This document shows, one piece after another, positions 15,698 through 24,981 of a stretch of DNA of 64,000 nucleotides (positions within the stretch are counted from its first letter, which is position 1; each line of letters opens with the position of its first letter). The position numbers were made by a program, and so were the translations under genes. The notes under the pieces are model-generated. The model was not told where the DNA came from and searched no databases. It saw only the letters and a list, made by a program, of their open reading frames with translations. The DNA comes from Planctomycetaceae bacterium UBA2972 (GTDB taxonomy: Bacteria > Planctomycetota > Planctomycetia > Pirellulales > Pirellulaceae), in NCBI GenBank assembly GCA_002348315.1, contig DEAW01000147.1, positions 1 through 64,000 on the forward strand, given 5' to 3'.

Positions 15698-18166
15698 TTA
15701 CGGAGCAATACGTTTCAAGAGCTCAGTAAATTCGGACTCCCACGTCCCAAAGCCACTCGTGACTTCCAAATAACGGACTTGTTTTTCTGCTGCTTCACGT
15801 TTTCCGTTTTTTAGATAAAGCTCTGCAATTCTAAACTTCGCTTCGTACCAACGATCACTCTTGGGAGGGTTTCCCTGCAGCACACGTCGCCACTGTATCA
15901 GTCCGGCTTCGAAATGATCCTTGCTTTGACTTAATGCCTGAGCATAACGTAGTTGAATTAATCCATGTCGGGGATTCTTGGCTGCGAGTTGCTGATACTT
16001 TGTGAAGCCTTCAGTCAGATTGCCGGATTGAATATAAGCCTGTGCTTCAATTAAGGACCACTTCCTTTTGAAATCTGCCGTGACCCCGGTGAGCCGATCC
16101 GTCAGTGCAGTGAAAAGATGAATCTGCATTTGAGCGATTGTTTTTCGTGTGTCATCCGGCGCTCCGGTTGCAACGGTTTGCAGTTGGTTCAGAACTTGCA
16201 GCCATTGATCCGGCGTACTATTGGAGAGCGCATCGATATGTTGGCGGGCCGCATTACTTTTTCCCTGAGCAGCCAGCGACACGATTCTTAGCGAACTGGC
16301 AATGGCGAGCCAGGTTGCATCGTCGGCATTCTGACTGGCAGCTGCTAAGAGCATTTCAGCCGAGGCATAATGTTCGGTGGAATAGGTGAGTTGAAAACCG
16401 GCCAGTGCAGTGGCAGCGTAACGTTGAGTGACTGTCCATTGCCCGGGCAGATCCCCCGCTTCGTCATAGATCAATGATTTAAGGTGCTCCAGAAACGGAC
16501 TGGCAATCGTTAGTAGATCCGCTTGCTCCTGCCCCTTGAGTTTTGCGGCCCAGCAGGCTTCCAGGCTGGAGATCACGTCCGGGTAGTTTGGATAGTTCGT
16601 CAGGACGATCATGTAATTTGCAATCGCCTGGTCATAATTCTGCCGTCGTTGTTGGAGTGTGGCTAACCAGATGGCGGCCTGATTGACCGTGCTTCCCTGT
16701 TCAAAATAAGTGATGTGTTCAGTCAGCAACGTTTCGAACTCTTCCTGTCGCGAAGCGTCTTTATTTAGAAGTTCGACGACTGTTCGGATACCGAGCATGT
16801 GCACAGCGGGGGCTTGTTGATGGCTTCGTAACTGCACGGCTGTGGTGATCAGCCGTGCAATATATACCTCGGTGTTTCCTCGTTTTTGCTCAATCAGTGC
16901 AGCTTTATAAAGGGCCCGGAAGGCCAGATCGTTGTTGCCGGCATTCCGTGCCGCTTCCGCGGTTGCATCGTATGCCTCAATGGCTTCACTGAATTTATCT
17001 TTTCGATAGAGATCGTCAGCCGTGCGTTCGAGTACCACAAGATTGGTACTGTTGCCATTCATTCCGGCATGCCTGAGCAATCGCAGTTCGGCGACTCGTC
17101 CCCAATAGGGGCCATGTGTCTGTTCGATATGCTTGACCGTCAATACGGCCTGCTGCTGGTAACTCTCTGACAGATCGGCATTTTCTTCCTTCGTCGCTTT
17201 CCCCCAAAAATAAATGAAGGCATCAAGAAAAGCGAGGTCGTATTCAGGGACGAGTGTCGATTGCGATTCACGAGGAGTATTGAGTAGCTTGAGTGCCGTT
17301 TCGAGTTCACCCATCGCCAATACAAGCCTCACGTTCTCTGCTCGCAATTTTAAAAGCACTTCAGGCGGTAGAGGTAGTTTTTCAATTTGGGCCACGGCGG
17401 CTTGCGCTTCGTCGAATTGATTTAATTCCCGGTGACAGGCGATTAATCCTAAGTGGATTTTGGCAACCAGAGGGTCTTCATTGGAGAGCTGGGTGAGCGG
17501 TTTTTTCAGTGACGTGACGGCTCGTTGCAAAGAAGCGATCTGATCGTTGGTGCCTGCGGCATAAGTATTGGCTTGATTTCGATAGGTTCGCGCCAGGTGG
17601 TACTGTAGGTTTTGTTGAATGGAAAGCAGGTCTGCCTGAGTAAGTGTATCGTCAGTGGCTGTTTGATTGACCTGTGGCAGGAATTCCTTAATCTCGTTTT
17701 CCAGATCCATCAATGCGCGTGTTGCCAGCCTTAATTGCTGCCGTGAAATCTCTCGTTGTGCCCCGGCGGTTTTTGAGATGGTGGACTCGAGTCTTAGTAA
17801 TTCTCCGTTGGCTGTCAGCGCCAATGCTGCTTGTAATTTGACGGGTATTATCAATGGATTATCACGATGAGTTGCTACGTAGTCATCAGAGACTTCCTGC
17901 GCCTGCTGCCAAAACTTGCTGCGTTGGTCGATTGGTTGCCGCAATGCTCGTTGCGCAATAGAGCTAATAAGATGAACCGTCCACTCCATCTTTGTACGCT
18001 CGGAGTTATTCGGGTCGTCGATTTGTTTTTGGCACTGATACTCAACCAGACTAAACAGGCCTCGCTGCTGCAGTCCTTTTAAGAGCGCGGCATCATCCTG
18101 CGGATTCGCCAGTGCGGTTTGGCTGAGCAGTGTCAGTGACAGGATGGTTGCAAGGAGTCGTTTCAT
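15698..18166 (-). CDS. Secreted TPR-repeat protein of the ExbBD cluster
   Basis: This 822-residue protein has a signal peptide (MKRLLATILSLTLLSQTALA) and is almost entirely helical, with repeated A/L-rich TPR-like units. Clear repeats occur around residues 380-430 and 500-540, and near the C-terminus around 720-800. It overlaps the upstream ExbD stop by four bases and ends the six-gene cluster. A periplasmic scaffold working with the ExbB/ExbD motor is inferred. No catalytic motif is visible. Confidence 0.75.
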   Translation of the reverse strand: MKRLLATILSLTLLSQTALANPQDDAALLKGLQQRGLFSLVEYQCQKQIDDPNNSERTKMEWTVHLISSIAQRALRQPIDQRSKFWQQAQEVSDDYVATHRDNPLIIPVKLQAALALTANGELLRLESTISKTAGAQREISRQQLRLATRALMDLENEIKEFLPQVNQTATDDTLTQADLLSIQQNLQYHLARTYRNQANTYAAGTNDQIASLQRAVTSLKKPLTQLSNEDPLVAKIHLGLIACHRELNQFDEAQAAVAQIEKLPLPPEVLLKLRAENVRLVLAMGELETALKLLNTPRESQSTLVPEYDLAFLDAFIYFWGKATKEENADLSESYQQQAVLTVKHIEQTHGPYWGRVAELRLLRHAGMNGNSTNLVVLERTADDLYRKDKFSEAIEAYDATAEAARNAGNNDLAFRALYKAALIEQKRGNTEVYIARLITTAVQLRSHQQAPAVHMLGIRTVVELLNKDASRQEEFETLLTEHITYFEQGSTVNQAAIWLATLQQRRQNYDQAIANYMIVLTNYPNYPDVISSLEACWAAKLKGQEQADLLTIASPFLEHLKSLIYDEAGDLPGQWTVTQRYAATALAGFQLTYSTEHYASAEMLLAAASQNADDATWLAIASSLRIVSLAAQGKSNAARQHIDALSNSTPDQWLQVLNQLQTVATGAPDDTRKTIAQMQIHLFTALTDRLTGVTADFKRKWSLIEAQAYIQSGNLTEGFTKYQQLAAKNPRHGLIQLRYAQALSQSKDHFEAGLIQWRRVLQGNPPKSDRWYEAKFRIAELYLKNGKREAAEKQVRYLEVTSGFGTWESEFTELLKRIAP

Positions 18167-18612
18167 TCGGCAATGGCAAATTGAATTTGAGTAAAGCCGG
18201 CCATGCGAGTGGCATCATAAACATCGATGACGTTTCCGACGGGAACGGATTCATCAGGATGGAGGATAACGGGCGAATCGATTTTAATGTCTGCGACGAG
18301 CGCCAGTCGGTCACGTACTTCGGTAAGACTTTGAACAGGCTGACCGTTTACGGACCAGGCAGGTTGGTTATCGACATAGGCAATTCTGACGACGATATCC
18401 TCGAATTCAATTTCCGGAGGAGGTTCTTCGGGATTGATGGTCTGTGCCGTTCCCTGTTGCTGACTTAGCGAACTTGGCAACAGGTATTCGACTGCGTGAA
18501 AACTGGCAGTCCAGACAAAGAAGACGAGCAACAGGAAGACGACGTCGATCATCGGCGTCATTTTGATCTCCAGTTCCCGTCGTGTTCCGTTAAAGATAGA
18601 TGGCCGTTTCAT
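18163..18612 (-). CDS. ExbD/TolR family protein (second copy)
   Basis: The 149-residue protein has a short cytoplasmic N-terminus, the pattern MTPMIDVVFLLLVFFVW with the proton-relay Asp of ExbD/TolR in its single membrane helix, then a periplasmic domain. It is the second of two adjacent ExbD genes, separated by only three bases, and overlaps the TPR gene. It should form the ion-driven stator complex with the ExbB-like protein upstream. Confidence 0.88.
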   Translation of the reverse strand: MKRPSIFNGTRRELEIKMTPMIDVVFLLLVFFVWTASFHAVEYLLPSSLSQQQGTAQTINPEEPPPEIEFEDIVVRIAYVDNQPAWSVNGQPVQSLTEVRDRLALVADIKIDSPVILHPDESVPVGNVIDVYDATRMAGFTQIQFAIAE

Positions 18613-18615
18613 GTC

Positions 18616-19044
18616 TTAACGCCCTCCGTCTGCAGGATAGACCGAGAAGGCAACATCCCAGATTCCCATTTTCGCGCATGCCAGCATCACAGGCCGGACT
18701 TGCGCAAACGGTATTTGGCGATCGCTACGTATTCGTACTTCAATATTGGGACCGTTGTTTTCGACATGTTCGATTAATCGGTCTTCCACCTCAGCGGCAG
18801 TTATCCGCCGACCACTGATTAATAATTGCCCCGAATTGGTGACATTAATCACGATGCGGGGATTGGTACTTGCTTCGGATTCGAGCCCCGATTCGGCATT
18901 GGGTAAATCGATGTCCATTTGCGATTCCTGTTTAGCCAGATGACTGGATACAAGAAAGAAAATGATCAGCAGGAACACCACATCAATCATGGGCGTCATG
19001 TTGAAGCCGACTTCTTTCGATCTGGCGTAACTGGGAATATGCAT
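18616..19044 (-). CDS. ExbD/TolR family protein (first copy)
   Basis: The 142-residue protein has the same architecture: MTPMIDVVFLLIIFFLVSS near the N-terminus with the conserved Asp, then a periplasmic domain (VIVNVTNSGQ-like strand and IRSDRQIPFAQVRPVM). It follows the ExbB-like gene by 46 bases. Two non-identical ExbD subunits per ExbB gene is a common planctomycete arrangement. Confidence 0.88.
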   Translation of the reverse strand: MHIPSYARSKEVGFNMTPMIDVVFLLIIFFLVSSHLAKQESQMDIDLPNAESGLESEASTNPRIVINVTNSGQLLISGRRITAAEVEDRLIEHVENNGPNIEVRIRSDRQIPFAQVRPVMLACAKMGIWDVAFSVYPADGGR

Positions 19045-19090
19045 GGATTTATGATTGGACGGAGAAGAGATTTACCAACGGTATTAAGTG

Positions 19091-19879
19091 TTAACCCTGT
19101 TTGGGAGGAGGTTTGGGTTGAGTCGACTTGGTTGCTGCACCACGAGCACGGCGTTTAACAGGAGCGATGGTGTGCTGTACGACATAGGAAGCCTCGGCGA
19201 CCAGGTGGTCGACCCGATTCCGAAATATTGCGAAAGCGCCTAGTGATGGAATGGCAACAATTAGCCCACCTACTGTCGTTACCAACGCCTGATAAATCCC
19301 TTCGGCCAGATCTCCGGCACCGGCAGCACCCTGAGTGGTGGCAACTTGCTGGAAAGCAAAAATCATCCCGGTAACCGTTCCCAGCAGTCCGACCATAGGA
19401 GCAATGTTTCCGATGACCGAGAGATATTCAATTTTTCGAAACAACCGTGCGGACTGCTCAGCCATGGCATCTTCCATCGCTTTTTCAATGGCTTCCCAGC
19501 CTCCTTCCATTTCTCCCAGTCCATGACTGATAACGAAACTGAGCAGGCAGGGATTATCCCGGCAGAGCGTATCGGCTTCCCGGTATTTGCCAGCCATCAG
19601 ATGATCTCGCAGCTGGACTCCTAAATCGGTTGGCATGATATCTTTGGCCCGCAGGGTCAGTAAATGTTCGATCACCAGATACACGGCTGTTAAGGAAAGG
19701 CACAGTAGCAGTATCAGGATGGCCAGCCCGGTGATTCCTCCGGAAAAGACGATATCGGTGAAACCTTTGGCTTGGGCGTTTGAACCGCCTGCATCCTGAG
19801 CCATGGCAGATACCTGAAACATCAGGCCAAAGACCAACCCCGTTGTGGCCATCGTTGTTAACCAGCTAAATCGCCTCAC
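19091..19879 (-). CDS. MotA/TolQ/ExbB proton channel protein
   Basis: The 262-residue protein has a signal-like N-terminus (WLTTMATTGLVFGLMFQVSA), a first membrane helix at about 45-70, and the TolQ/ExbB core GNIAPMVGLLGTVTGMIFAF followed by ALVTTVGGLIVAIPSLGAFAIF. This is the pentameric channel of proton-driven envelope motors. The tail is basic and Pro-rich. It overlaps the upstream gene by four bases and is followed by two ExbD genes. Confidence 0.92.
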   Translation of the reverse strand: MRRFSWLTTMATTGLVFGLMFQVSAMAQDAGGSNAQAKGFTDIVFSGGITGLAILILLLCLSLTAVYLVIEHLLTLRAKDIMPTDLGVQLRDHLMAGKYREADTLCRDNPCLLSFVISHGLGEMEGGWEAIEKAMEDAMAEQSARLFRKIEYLSVIGNIAPMVGLLGTVTGMIFAFQQVATTQGAAGAGDLAEGIYQALVTTVGGLIVAIPSLGAFAIFRNRVDHLVAEASYVVQHTIAPVKRRARGAATKSTQPKPPPKQG

Positions 19880-20985
19880 GACGAATCTCCTTCCTGCTTT
19901 AGTCGTTCTCTCGCCCGAATACGAGCTTCGATATCAATTTCCAAACGCTCGGCCTGAGTACCGGCCGTCGTGTCAGAATATCGATGTTCGAGTTCTTTAC
20001 ATAAGATCAGAGCTTCTGAGTATTGAGTCATGGACATCAGCTCGCGGACGGAGGCGTAGGTCGCTTCCGAGGCGAGATGATGATTTGATTGATAGAGAAT
20101 CGGAATCCGCATCCAGGTCAGAACGGCTTCTTCATGCATTCTGAGGCTGCGTTGCATTTGCGCCAGGATATGAAGCGGTCCTGCTCGTAGATCCTTCGGC
20201 AATTGCCCAATCGCCTGCTCCCAGCGTTCGACATCATCCGGTTTGGCGATCGGAATTCTGGTCCGCCAGGTTTGAGCAACCGCGAGCAACGCGATGGTTT
20301 TATCGGAATGCTGTTCGAGTTGTTTAAAGATGACAATGGCATCGCTGCGGTAAGGTGAGGTGAGCAACCAACTCGCTCCGACTAATTGTTTGAGTGGATT
20401 TGCTGAACGCATCAATTCACGGCCGCGGTGTAGTAATTCTCCCGAGGCAGAGATGGTATGCCAGGCAATCGGTGCTGCGGAAAGATAAGGCGTGTCAGTT
20501 TGTTGGCTGAGCAACGTATTAAAGAACTGATTGGCGGCAACGTGCCAATTACCTTCGTTTTGCTCGCATAAAACCATACGGGCTGTAATACGATGTTTCA
20601 CCCAGTCACGGTTTTCACTGCTGTAAGCCTGTCGATAACTAATCGCCGCACGCTCAAATCGTCGATCGGACAGATAGCCTTCGGCTTTGACATAGTCCGG
20701 ATCCCAGTGGCTGGACAATTCAATGATTTGCCCGGCTGGGAGTGATTGCTCTCGTCCGGAAACCAATTGGAGCTTTAATTCGTTCGCATCGTAGCTAACA
20801 ATTTTTCCATGGTAGCTGCGAGCCTGGTTGGCCTGGGTGTTCCATATAGTGACGGTGTCGAAATCGGTTTGCTGAGCCGAACCGTTCAGGCAATAAAGCA
20901 AGCTGCATGAGACCAGCCCAAGGATACGAATGCATCGATGGAAATCGCGTTGCTTCGTCATGCGTGGTCCTCGGGATCCTGACAA
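19876..20985 (-). CDS. Secreted helical-repeat protein of the ExbBD cluster
   Basis: This 369-residue protein has a signal peptide (about residues 18-38, LGLVSCSLLYCLNGSAQQ), a small beta domain, and a C-terminal region of TPR-like helices (about 110-355). It is followed with a 4-base overlap by the ExbB-like gene and preceded 17 bases away by the vWA gene. A periplasmic partner of the motor is inferred. I do not recognise a named family. Confidence 0.65.
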   Translation of the reverse strand: MSGSRGPRMTKQRDFHRCIRILGLVSCSLLYCLNGSAQQTDFDTVTIWNTQANQARSYHGKIVSYDANELKLQLVSGREQSLPAGQIIELSSHWDPDYVKAEGYLSDRRFERAAISYRQAYSSENRDWVKHRITARMVLCEQNEGNWHVAANQFFNTLLSQQTDTPYLSAAPIAWHTISASGELLHRGRELMRSANPLKQLVGASWLLTSPYRSDAIVIFKQLEQHSDKTIALLAVAQTWRTRIPIAKPDDVERWEQAIGQLPKDLRAGPLHILAQMQRSLRMHEEAVLTWMRIPILYQSNHHLASEATYASVRELMSMTQYSEALILCKELEHRYSDTTAGTQAERLEIDIEARIRARERLKQEGDSS

Positions 20986-21002
20986 GTCATCAAAACGGAA
21001 GG

Positions 21003-22097
21003 TTAACGTATTGAAGCGAGTTTATTCAAGTCGACATAGCTATACTGTCCGCCATTCAGGTCTGCCAGTCGCATTAGAAAATTCTTTGCTCCCAGATACT
21101 TCCCCACTCCGAACTGAATGCAATTGATTGAAGCACCGACGCCGTCATTTCGTTTTGTGATAAATGCTAATTCATCGGTGGTAAGTTGCGGTTCATCTGC
21201 ATCGGTGAGGAAGAAAATAACATCGGGCTTCATATTGAGTGCAATCTTGAGTGCAGCAATATGGTTGGTCTGCCCGGACGGTTTAATCGACTCGACGAAA
21301 TCGACCGCCTGTTCACGATTGATGTTATTTCCATACAACAGTTTTGGAGGCGATGGGTGGAATGGATTGAATACCGCAGGGTATTCGTTGTAGAAAATGA
21401 TCTGAAACTGATGGTTCTCTTTGAGATCTTCGAGACTGGCCAGCAATTGTTGCTGTGCGGCGTCGATAGGTCGCCCCATATATCCTGACATGGAGGCTGA
21501 ACGGTCAAAGACATAGATAAACCGTGTTCCCTTTCCCTTGATCCCAAAAACACCGGTTTCAACTTTACCAAAGTCACCACCGGTCGATGTTCGGTTATTC
21601 GTGAGTTCCTCGAGCGTCGGTAAATTCGACTCGCCTGTACTACTGGTATCAATCACGGGCTCCGACGTGCCGCTGGGTAAACCACCGGGTAGTTGTAGAT
21701 CGGAAAGAATGGCGTCCTGAGTGTTTTGCTCGACCAACTCACTAATGGATGTGGAGTTCTGTTGAGCACTCTGAGAGGAATCTTCACTGGGGTTCTGATG
21801 ATACGTGGGGCTTTCGGCCGAGTTATTGACCAGCACAATTCCACCTTCAGCGGTTTGCTCGTCCGCCGCCCCTTTGAAGATCGTCGTCTTCCAGGTGTAG
21901 ATCAGCAACGCAAAGACAGCGATGTGTATTCCCACAGAAATGAACAGAGCCGAGTTACTACTATTCTCGTAGTAATACATCCCGTCAGATTCGCTAAGGT
22001 TGATCAGTAATTCCCCCTGATTTTCCGGCATCTCATCAAAAGAATGCGTGACTTCATGCTCTGAAGTTTGGGACAGGATTGAATCGGAATTGCTCAC
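21003..22097 (-). CDS. Membrane-anchored von Willebrand factor A domain protein
   Basis: The 364-residue protein has one membrane helix (about 51-67) with an acidic cytoplasmic N-terminus, a Ser/Thr/Gln-rich linker (about 85-185), then a vWA domain with the MIDAS motif DRSAS at 198-202 and FLTDADEP downstream. vWA domains bind metal and mediate protein contacts. It is the first gene of the ExbBD cluster and diverges from def. The topology puts the vWA domain outside the cytoplasm. Confidence 0.85.
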   Translation of the reverse strand: MSNSDSILSQTSEHEVTHSFDEMPENQGELLINLSESDGMYYYENSSNSALFISVGIHIAVFALLIYTWKTTIFKGAADEQTAEGGIVLVNNSAESPTYHQNPSEDSSQSAQQNSTSISELVEQNTQDAILSDLQLPGGLPSGTSEPVIDTSSTGESNLPTLEELTNNRTSTGGDFGKVETGVFGIKGKGTRFIYVFDRSASMSGYMGRPIDAAQQQLLASLEDLKENHQFQIIFYNEYPAVFNPFHPSPPKLLYGNNINREQAVDFVESIKPSGQTNHIAALKIALNMKPDVIFFLTDADEPQLTTDELAFITKRNDGVGASINCIQFGVGKYLGAKNFLMRLADLNGGQYSYVDLNKLASIR

Positions 22098-22329
22098 GAA
22101 AATACGTTCTGAATGTAGGCTGAAATAACGAAAAGATCTTAGTAGCTTTTATTATAAGCCTAGACGAATGAAAACGTAGAACGAATCCACAACAGTTTAT
22201 CCGTTTGAGCAAGGCTCACTTAGTATGATGTGATACGAGTTACGGACTTTCCGAGGTTGAATTTCAATGCTAATCTCTTAGTTATTACAGCCTACAAAGA
22301 AATGTGATTTGCCCCCGCTGAGTACATCC
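22098..22329. other. Divergent intergenic region between the vWA cluster and def-fmt
   Basis: The roughly 230-base spacer should hold both promoters. It is AT-rich around 22140-22160 (TTTATTATAAG), a possible -10 region, but I cannot assign a strand or a matching -35 box. Confidence 0.35.
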
Positions 22330-22911
22330 ATGGAAATCATTACGCATCCGCATCCAACCTTGAAATATAAGTCGCGGCCGGTGGTTCGTATCAATGCTGA
22401 ACTGAAGGCCATTGTGGCGGAAATGTTTGAATTGATGTACGAAGCTAAAGGTGTGGGGTTGGCTGCCAATCAGGTCAATCTTCCGCTGCGGTTGTTCGTG
22501 GCAAATCCATCCGGCGTAAGAGGTGAGGGTGAAGACCTTGTCTTCATTAACCCTGTGATCAGTAAAGGGACGGGAAATGAAGTTGCCGATGAAGGCTGTC
22601 TCAGTCTGCCTGGTATCTACGGTCCGGTGAATCGATCCAAAAGTATTCACGTGGAAGCCTTTGGTATTGATGGTAGCTCGATCAGTATGGATCTGGATGA
22701 TTTTCTGGCGAGAGTGGTCCAGCACGAAACTGATCATCTCGATGGCGTCATGTTCACCGATCGCATGGTGGATCACAGCCTTCAGGTAATTCAGTTGGAG
22801 ATTGAAGAGTTCGAGATTGAATACCGATCGAAAGTAGCTGACGGCCTCGTTCCCGGTGAAGATGCCGTCTACGCTGAACTGGCGGAATGGGAATCTAAAT
22901 TTTGCCAGTAG
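22330..22911 (+). CDS. def: Peptide deformylase
   Basis: This metalloenzyme removes the formyl group from nascent proteins. All three motifs are present: GVGLAANQV at about 41, EGCLSLPG with the metal-binding Cys at about 90, and HETDH at 132-136. The frame is open to TTG 22309, but ATG 22330 gives the usual MEIITHPHPTL start. It lies 18 bases before fmt, the enzyme that adds the formyl group, a classic pair. Confidence 0.94.
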   Translation: MEIITHPHPTLKYKSRPVVRINAELKAIVAEMFELMYEAKGVGLAANQVNLPLRLFVANPSGVRGEGEDLVFINPVISKGTGNEVADEGCLSLPGIYGPVNRSKSIHVEAFGIDGSSISMDLDDFLARVVQHETDHLDGVMFTDRMVDHSLQVIQLEIEEFEIEYRSKVADGLVPGEDAVYAELAEWESKFCQ

Positions 22912-22929
22912 AGAAGTAGGTGAAACGCG

Positions 22930-23886
22930 ATGCGTCTAATTGTAATGGGGACAGGACCGTTTGCCGTTCCGATGTTCGAAGCCTTATTGGCGGCCGGACA
23001 TGAAATCCCCGTCGTCGTGACTCGACCGACACGTCCGGCCCGGGGCAGGAAACAACCGCCTCCCAATCCGATGCAGGATGCTGCGCTGCAGGCCGGTATC
23101 GAAGTGTGGGCACCCGATTCAATTAATCTTCCCGAGTCGGTGGAGAAACTAACCGCTCTGGCCGCTGATCTGATGGTGGTTTGTGATTATGGTCAGATCC
23201 TAAGTTCGGAGGCATTAGCGACGTCGCGGCTCGGTGGAATCAATCTGCATGGCTCGCTGTTACCAAAGTATCGCGGAGCGGCACCGGTTCAATGGGCTGT
23301 AATTCAAGGTGACCGGACTACCGGTATCACTGTCATTCATATGACGCCAAAATTAGATGGTGGGCCATCGCTGATGCAGATTGAAACAGCGATTGAAGCT
23401 CATGAGACGGCGGAAACTCTGGAGGCCAGACTTTCAATACTGGGTGCCCCTGCAGTGCTTGAAGCGATCGAATTGCTCGCCGATTGGGATGGCGCATCCC
23501 CTCTGGGCGAATTACAAGACTCAGCAGAAGTTACCAAAGCCCCCCGGCTAACCAAACAACACGGAGCGATAGACTGGTCGACCGCTGCGGTGGAAATTGT
23601 AAACCGACATCGTGGAGTGCAACCGTGGCCTGGAAGTTACACGTTGTGGGATCGGGGTAAACAACCTTTACGGCTCCTTGTTGCTGATTTGCAACTTTCA
23701 GAACGGACGGAGACAGGACAGCCTGGTGAAGTCATCATTGCGGAGCGGGAAGAATTAGTCGTGGCCTGTGGTACAGGTGCCATCCAACTCACTCAGGTGC
23801 AACCCGCTGGAAAACGGATGATGACGGCAGAGGAATTTCTGCGAGGGTATCAATTGCAACCCGGCATTCGCTTTCAATCGTCCTGA
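22930..23886 (+). CDS. fmt: Methionyl-tRNA formyltransferase
   Basis: The 318-residue enzyme formylates initiator Met-tRNA using 10-formyl-tetrahydrofolate. The catalytic Asn105/His107 lie in INLHGSLLPKYRGAAP, Asp143 in KLDGG, and a C-terminal OB-like domain (about 210-310) follows. Length and order are standard. It is directly downstream of def. Confidence 0.95.
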   Translation: MRLIVMGTGPFAVPMFEALLAAGHEIPVVVTRPTRPARGRKQPPPNPMQDAALQAGIEVWAPDSINLPESVEKLTALAADLMVVCDYGQILSSEALATSRLGGINLHGSLLPKYRGAAPVQWAVIQGDRTTGITVIHMTPKLDGGPSLMQIETAIEAHETAETLEARLSILGAPAVLEAIELLADWDGASPLGELQDSAEVTKAPRLTKQHGAIDWSTAAVEIVNRHRGVQPWPGSYTLWDRGKQPLRLLVADLQLSERTETGQPGEVIIAEREELVVACGTGAIQLTQVQPAGKRMMTAEEFLRGYQLQPGIRFQSS

Positions 23887-23968
23887 GGCTCTGCTGGTAA
23901 TCTGGCGGCTAAATCTTACAATGAGTTGCGATAGATGACCGTGGACTCGTAGAAAGAACCGAAAAGAT

Positions 23969-24964
23969 ATGTCAGATAAGTTACGTTGGGGTATCGTTAG
24001 TACCGCAAAAATTGGCACCGAAAAAGTAATCCCGGCGATGCAACAGGCTCAGTTTTGTGACATCGTTGCCATTGCTTCACGCACTCAGGAAAAAGCTGAT
24101 GCGACTGCAGCGGAATTGGGCATTCCTAAAGCTTATGGATCGTACGAGGCCCTCCTGGCAGACCCCGATATCGATGCCATCTACAATCCACTGCCAAACC
24201 ACATGCATGTCCCCGTCTCCATTCAGGCCCTCGAGGCAGGTAAGCACGTCCTCTGTGAAAAACCGATTGCATTGACGAGCGAAGAAGGTCAACAGTTGGT
24301 GGATGCAGCTGCGGCTCACCCCAACCTGAAGTGCATGGAAGCCTTTATGTATCGTCATCACCCGCAGTGGCAAAAGGCACGAGAAATTGTTCAGAGTGGC
24401 GGGATTGGAAGACTGGTTACCATCAACTCACTGTTCTCCTACTTCAACGATGATCCGAACAATATTCGTAACATGGCCGATATTGGCGGTGGTGGTCTGA
24501 TGGATATTGGCTGTTACCCGATTAGCCTATCGCGTTTTATTTTTGCCGGCGAGCCAAATCGAGTTTCCGGAATTGCGGAGTTTCATCCCGAGTTTGGAAC
24601 CGATATTCTCTCTAGTGCGATCCTTGATTTTGGCACGGGCACGTCGACATTCACATGCTCAACGCAACTGGCTCCTTACCAACGAGTGAATATCTTTGGT
24701 GTCGAAGGTCGGATTGAAATTGAGATTCCTTTCAATGCTCCGCCAGACCAACCATGCAAAATGTGGCATCAAAAAGCATGCGGAGAAATCGAAGAGATCG
24801 TATTTGATATTTGTGACCAATACGGTATTCAGGGCGATCTGTTTTCTCGCGCTGTGATGGATGATACCGATGTCCCTACGCCGATTTCAGATGCCGTCGG
24901 CAACATGAAAGTGATAGAAGCCATCCTGCATAGCTCAGCCAACAATGGCTGGGAAGCAGTTTAA
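23969..24964 (+). CDS. Gfo/Idh/MocA family oxidoreductase
   Basis: The 331-residue NAD(P)-dependent dehydrogenase begins with a Rossmann fold (RWGIVSTAKIGTEKVIPAM), then IYNPLPNHMH and CEKPIAL, the EKP motif with the catalytic Lys. A C-terminal substrate domain follows. Members oxidise sugars or cyclitols. The 82-base gap after fmt leaves it unclear whether it belongs to that operon. The substrate is unknown. Confidence 0.9.
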   Translation: MSDKLRWGIVSTAKIGTEKVIPAMQQAQFCDIVAIASRTQEKADATAAELGIPKAYGSYEALLADPDIDAIYNPLPNHMHVPVSIQALEAGKHVLCEKPIALTSEEGQQLVDAAAAHPNLKCMEAFMYRHHPQWQKAREIVQSGGIGRLVTINSLFSYFNDDPNNIRNMADIGGGGLMDIGCYPISLSRFIFAGEPNRVSGIAEFHPEFGTDILSSAILDFGTGTSTFTCSTQLAPYQRVNIFGVEGRIEIEIPFNAPPDQPCKMWHQKACGEIEEIVFDICDQYGIQGDLFSRAVMDDTDVPTPISDAVGNMKVIEAILHSSANNGWEAV

Positions 24965-24981
24965 GCGAAGGTCTTTGTTGG

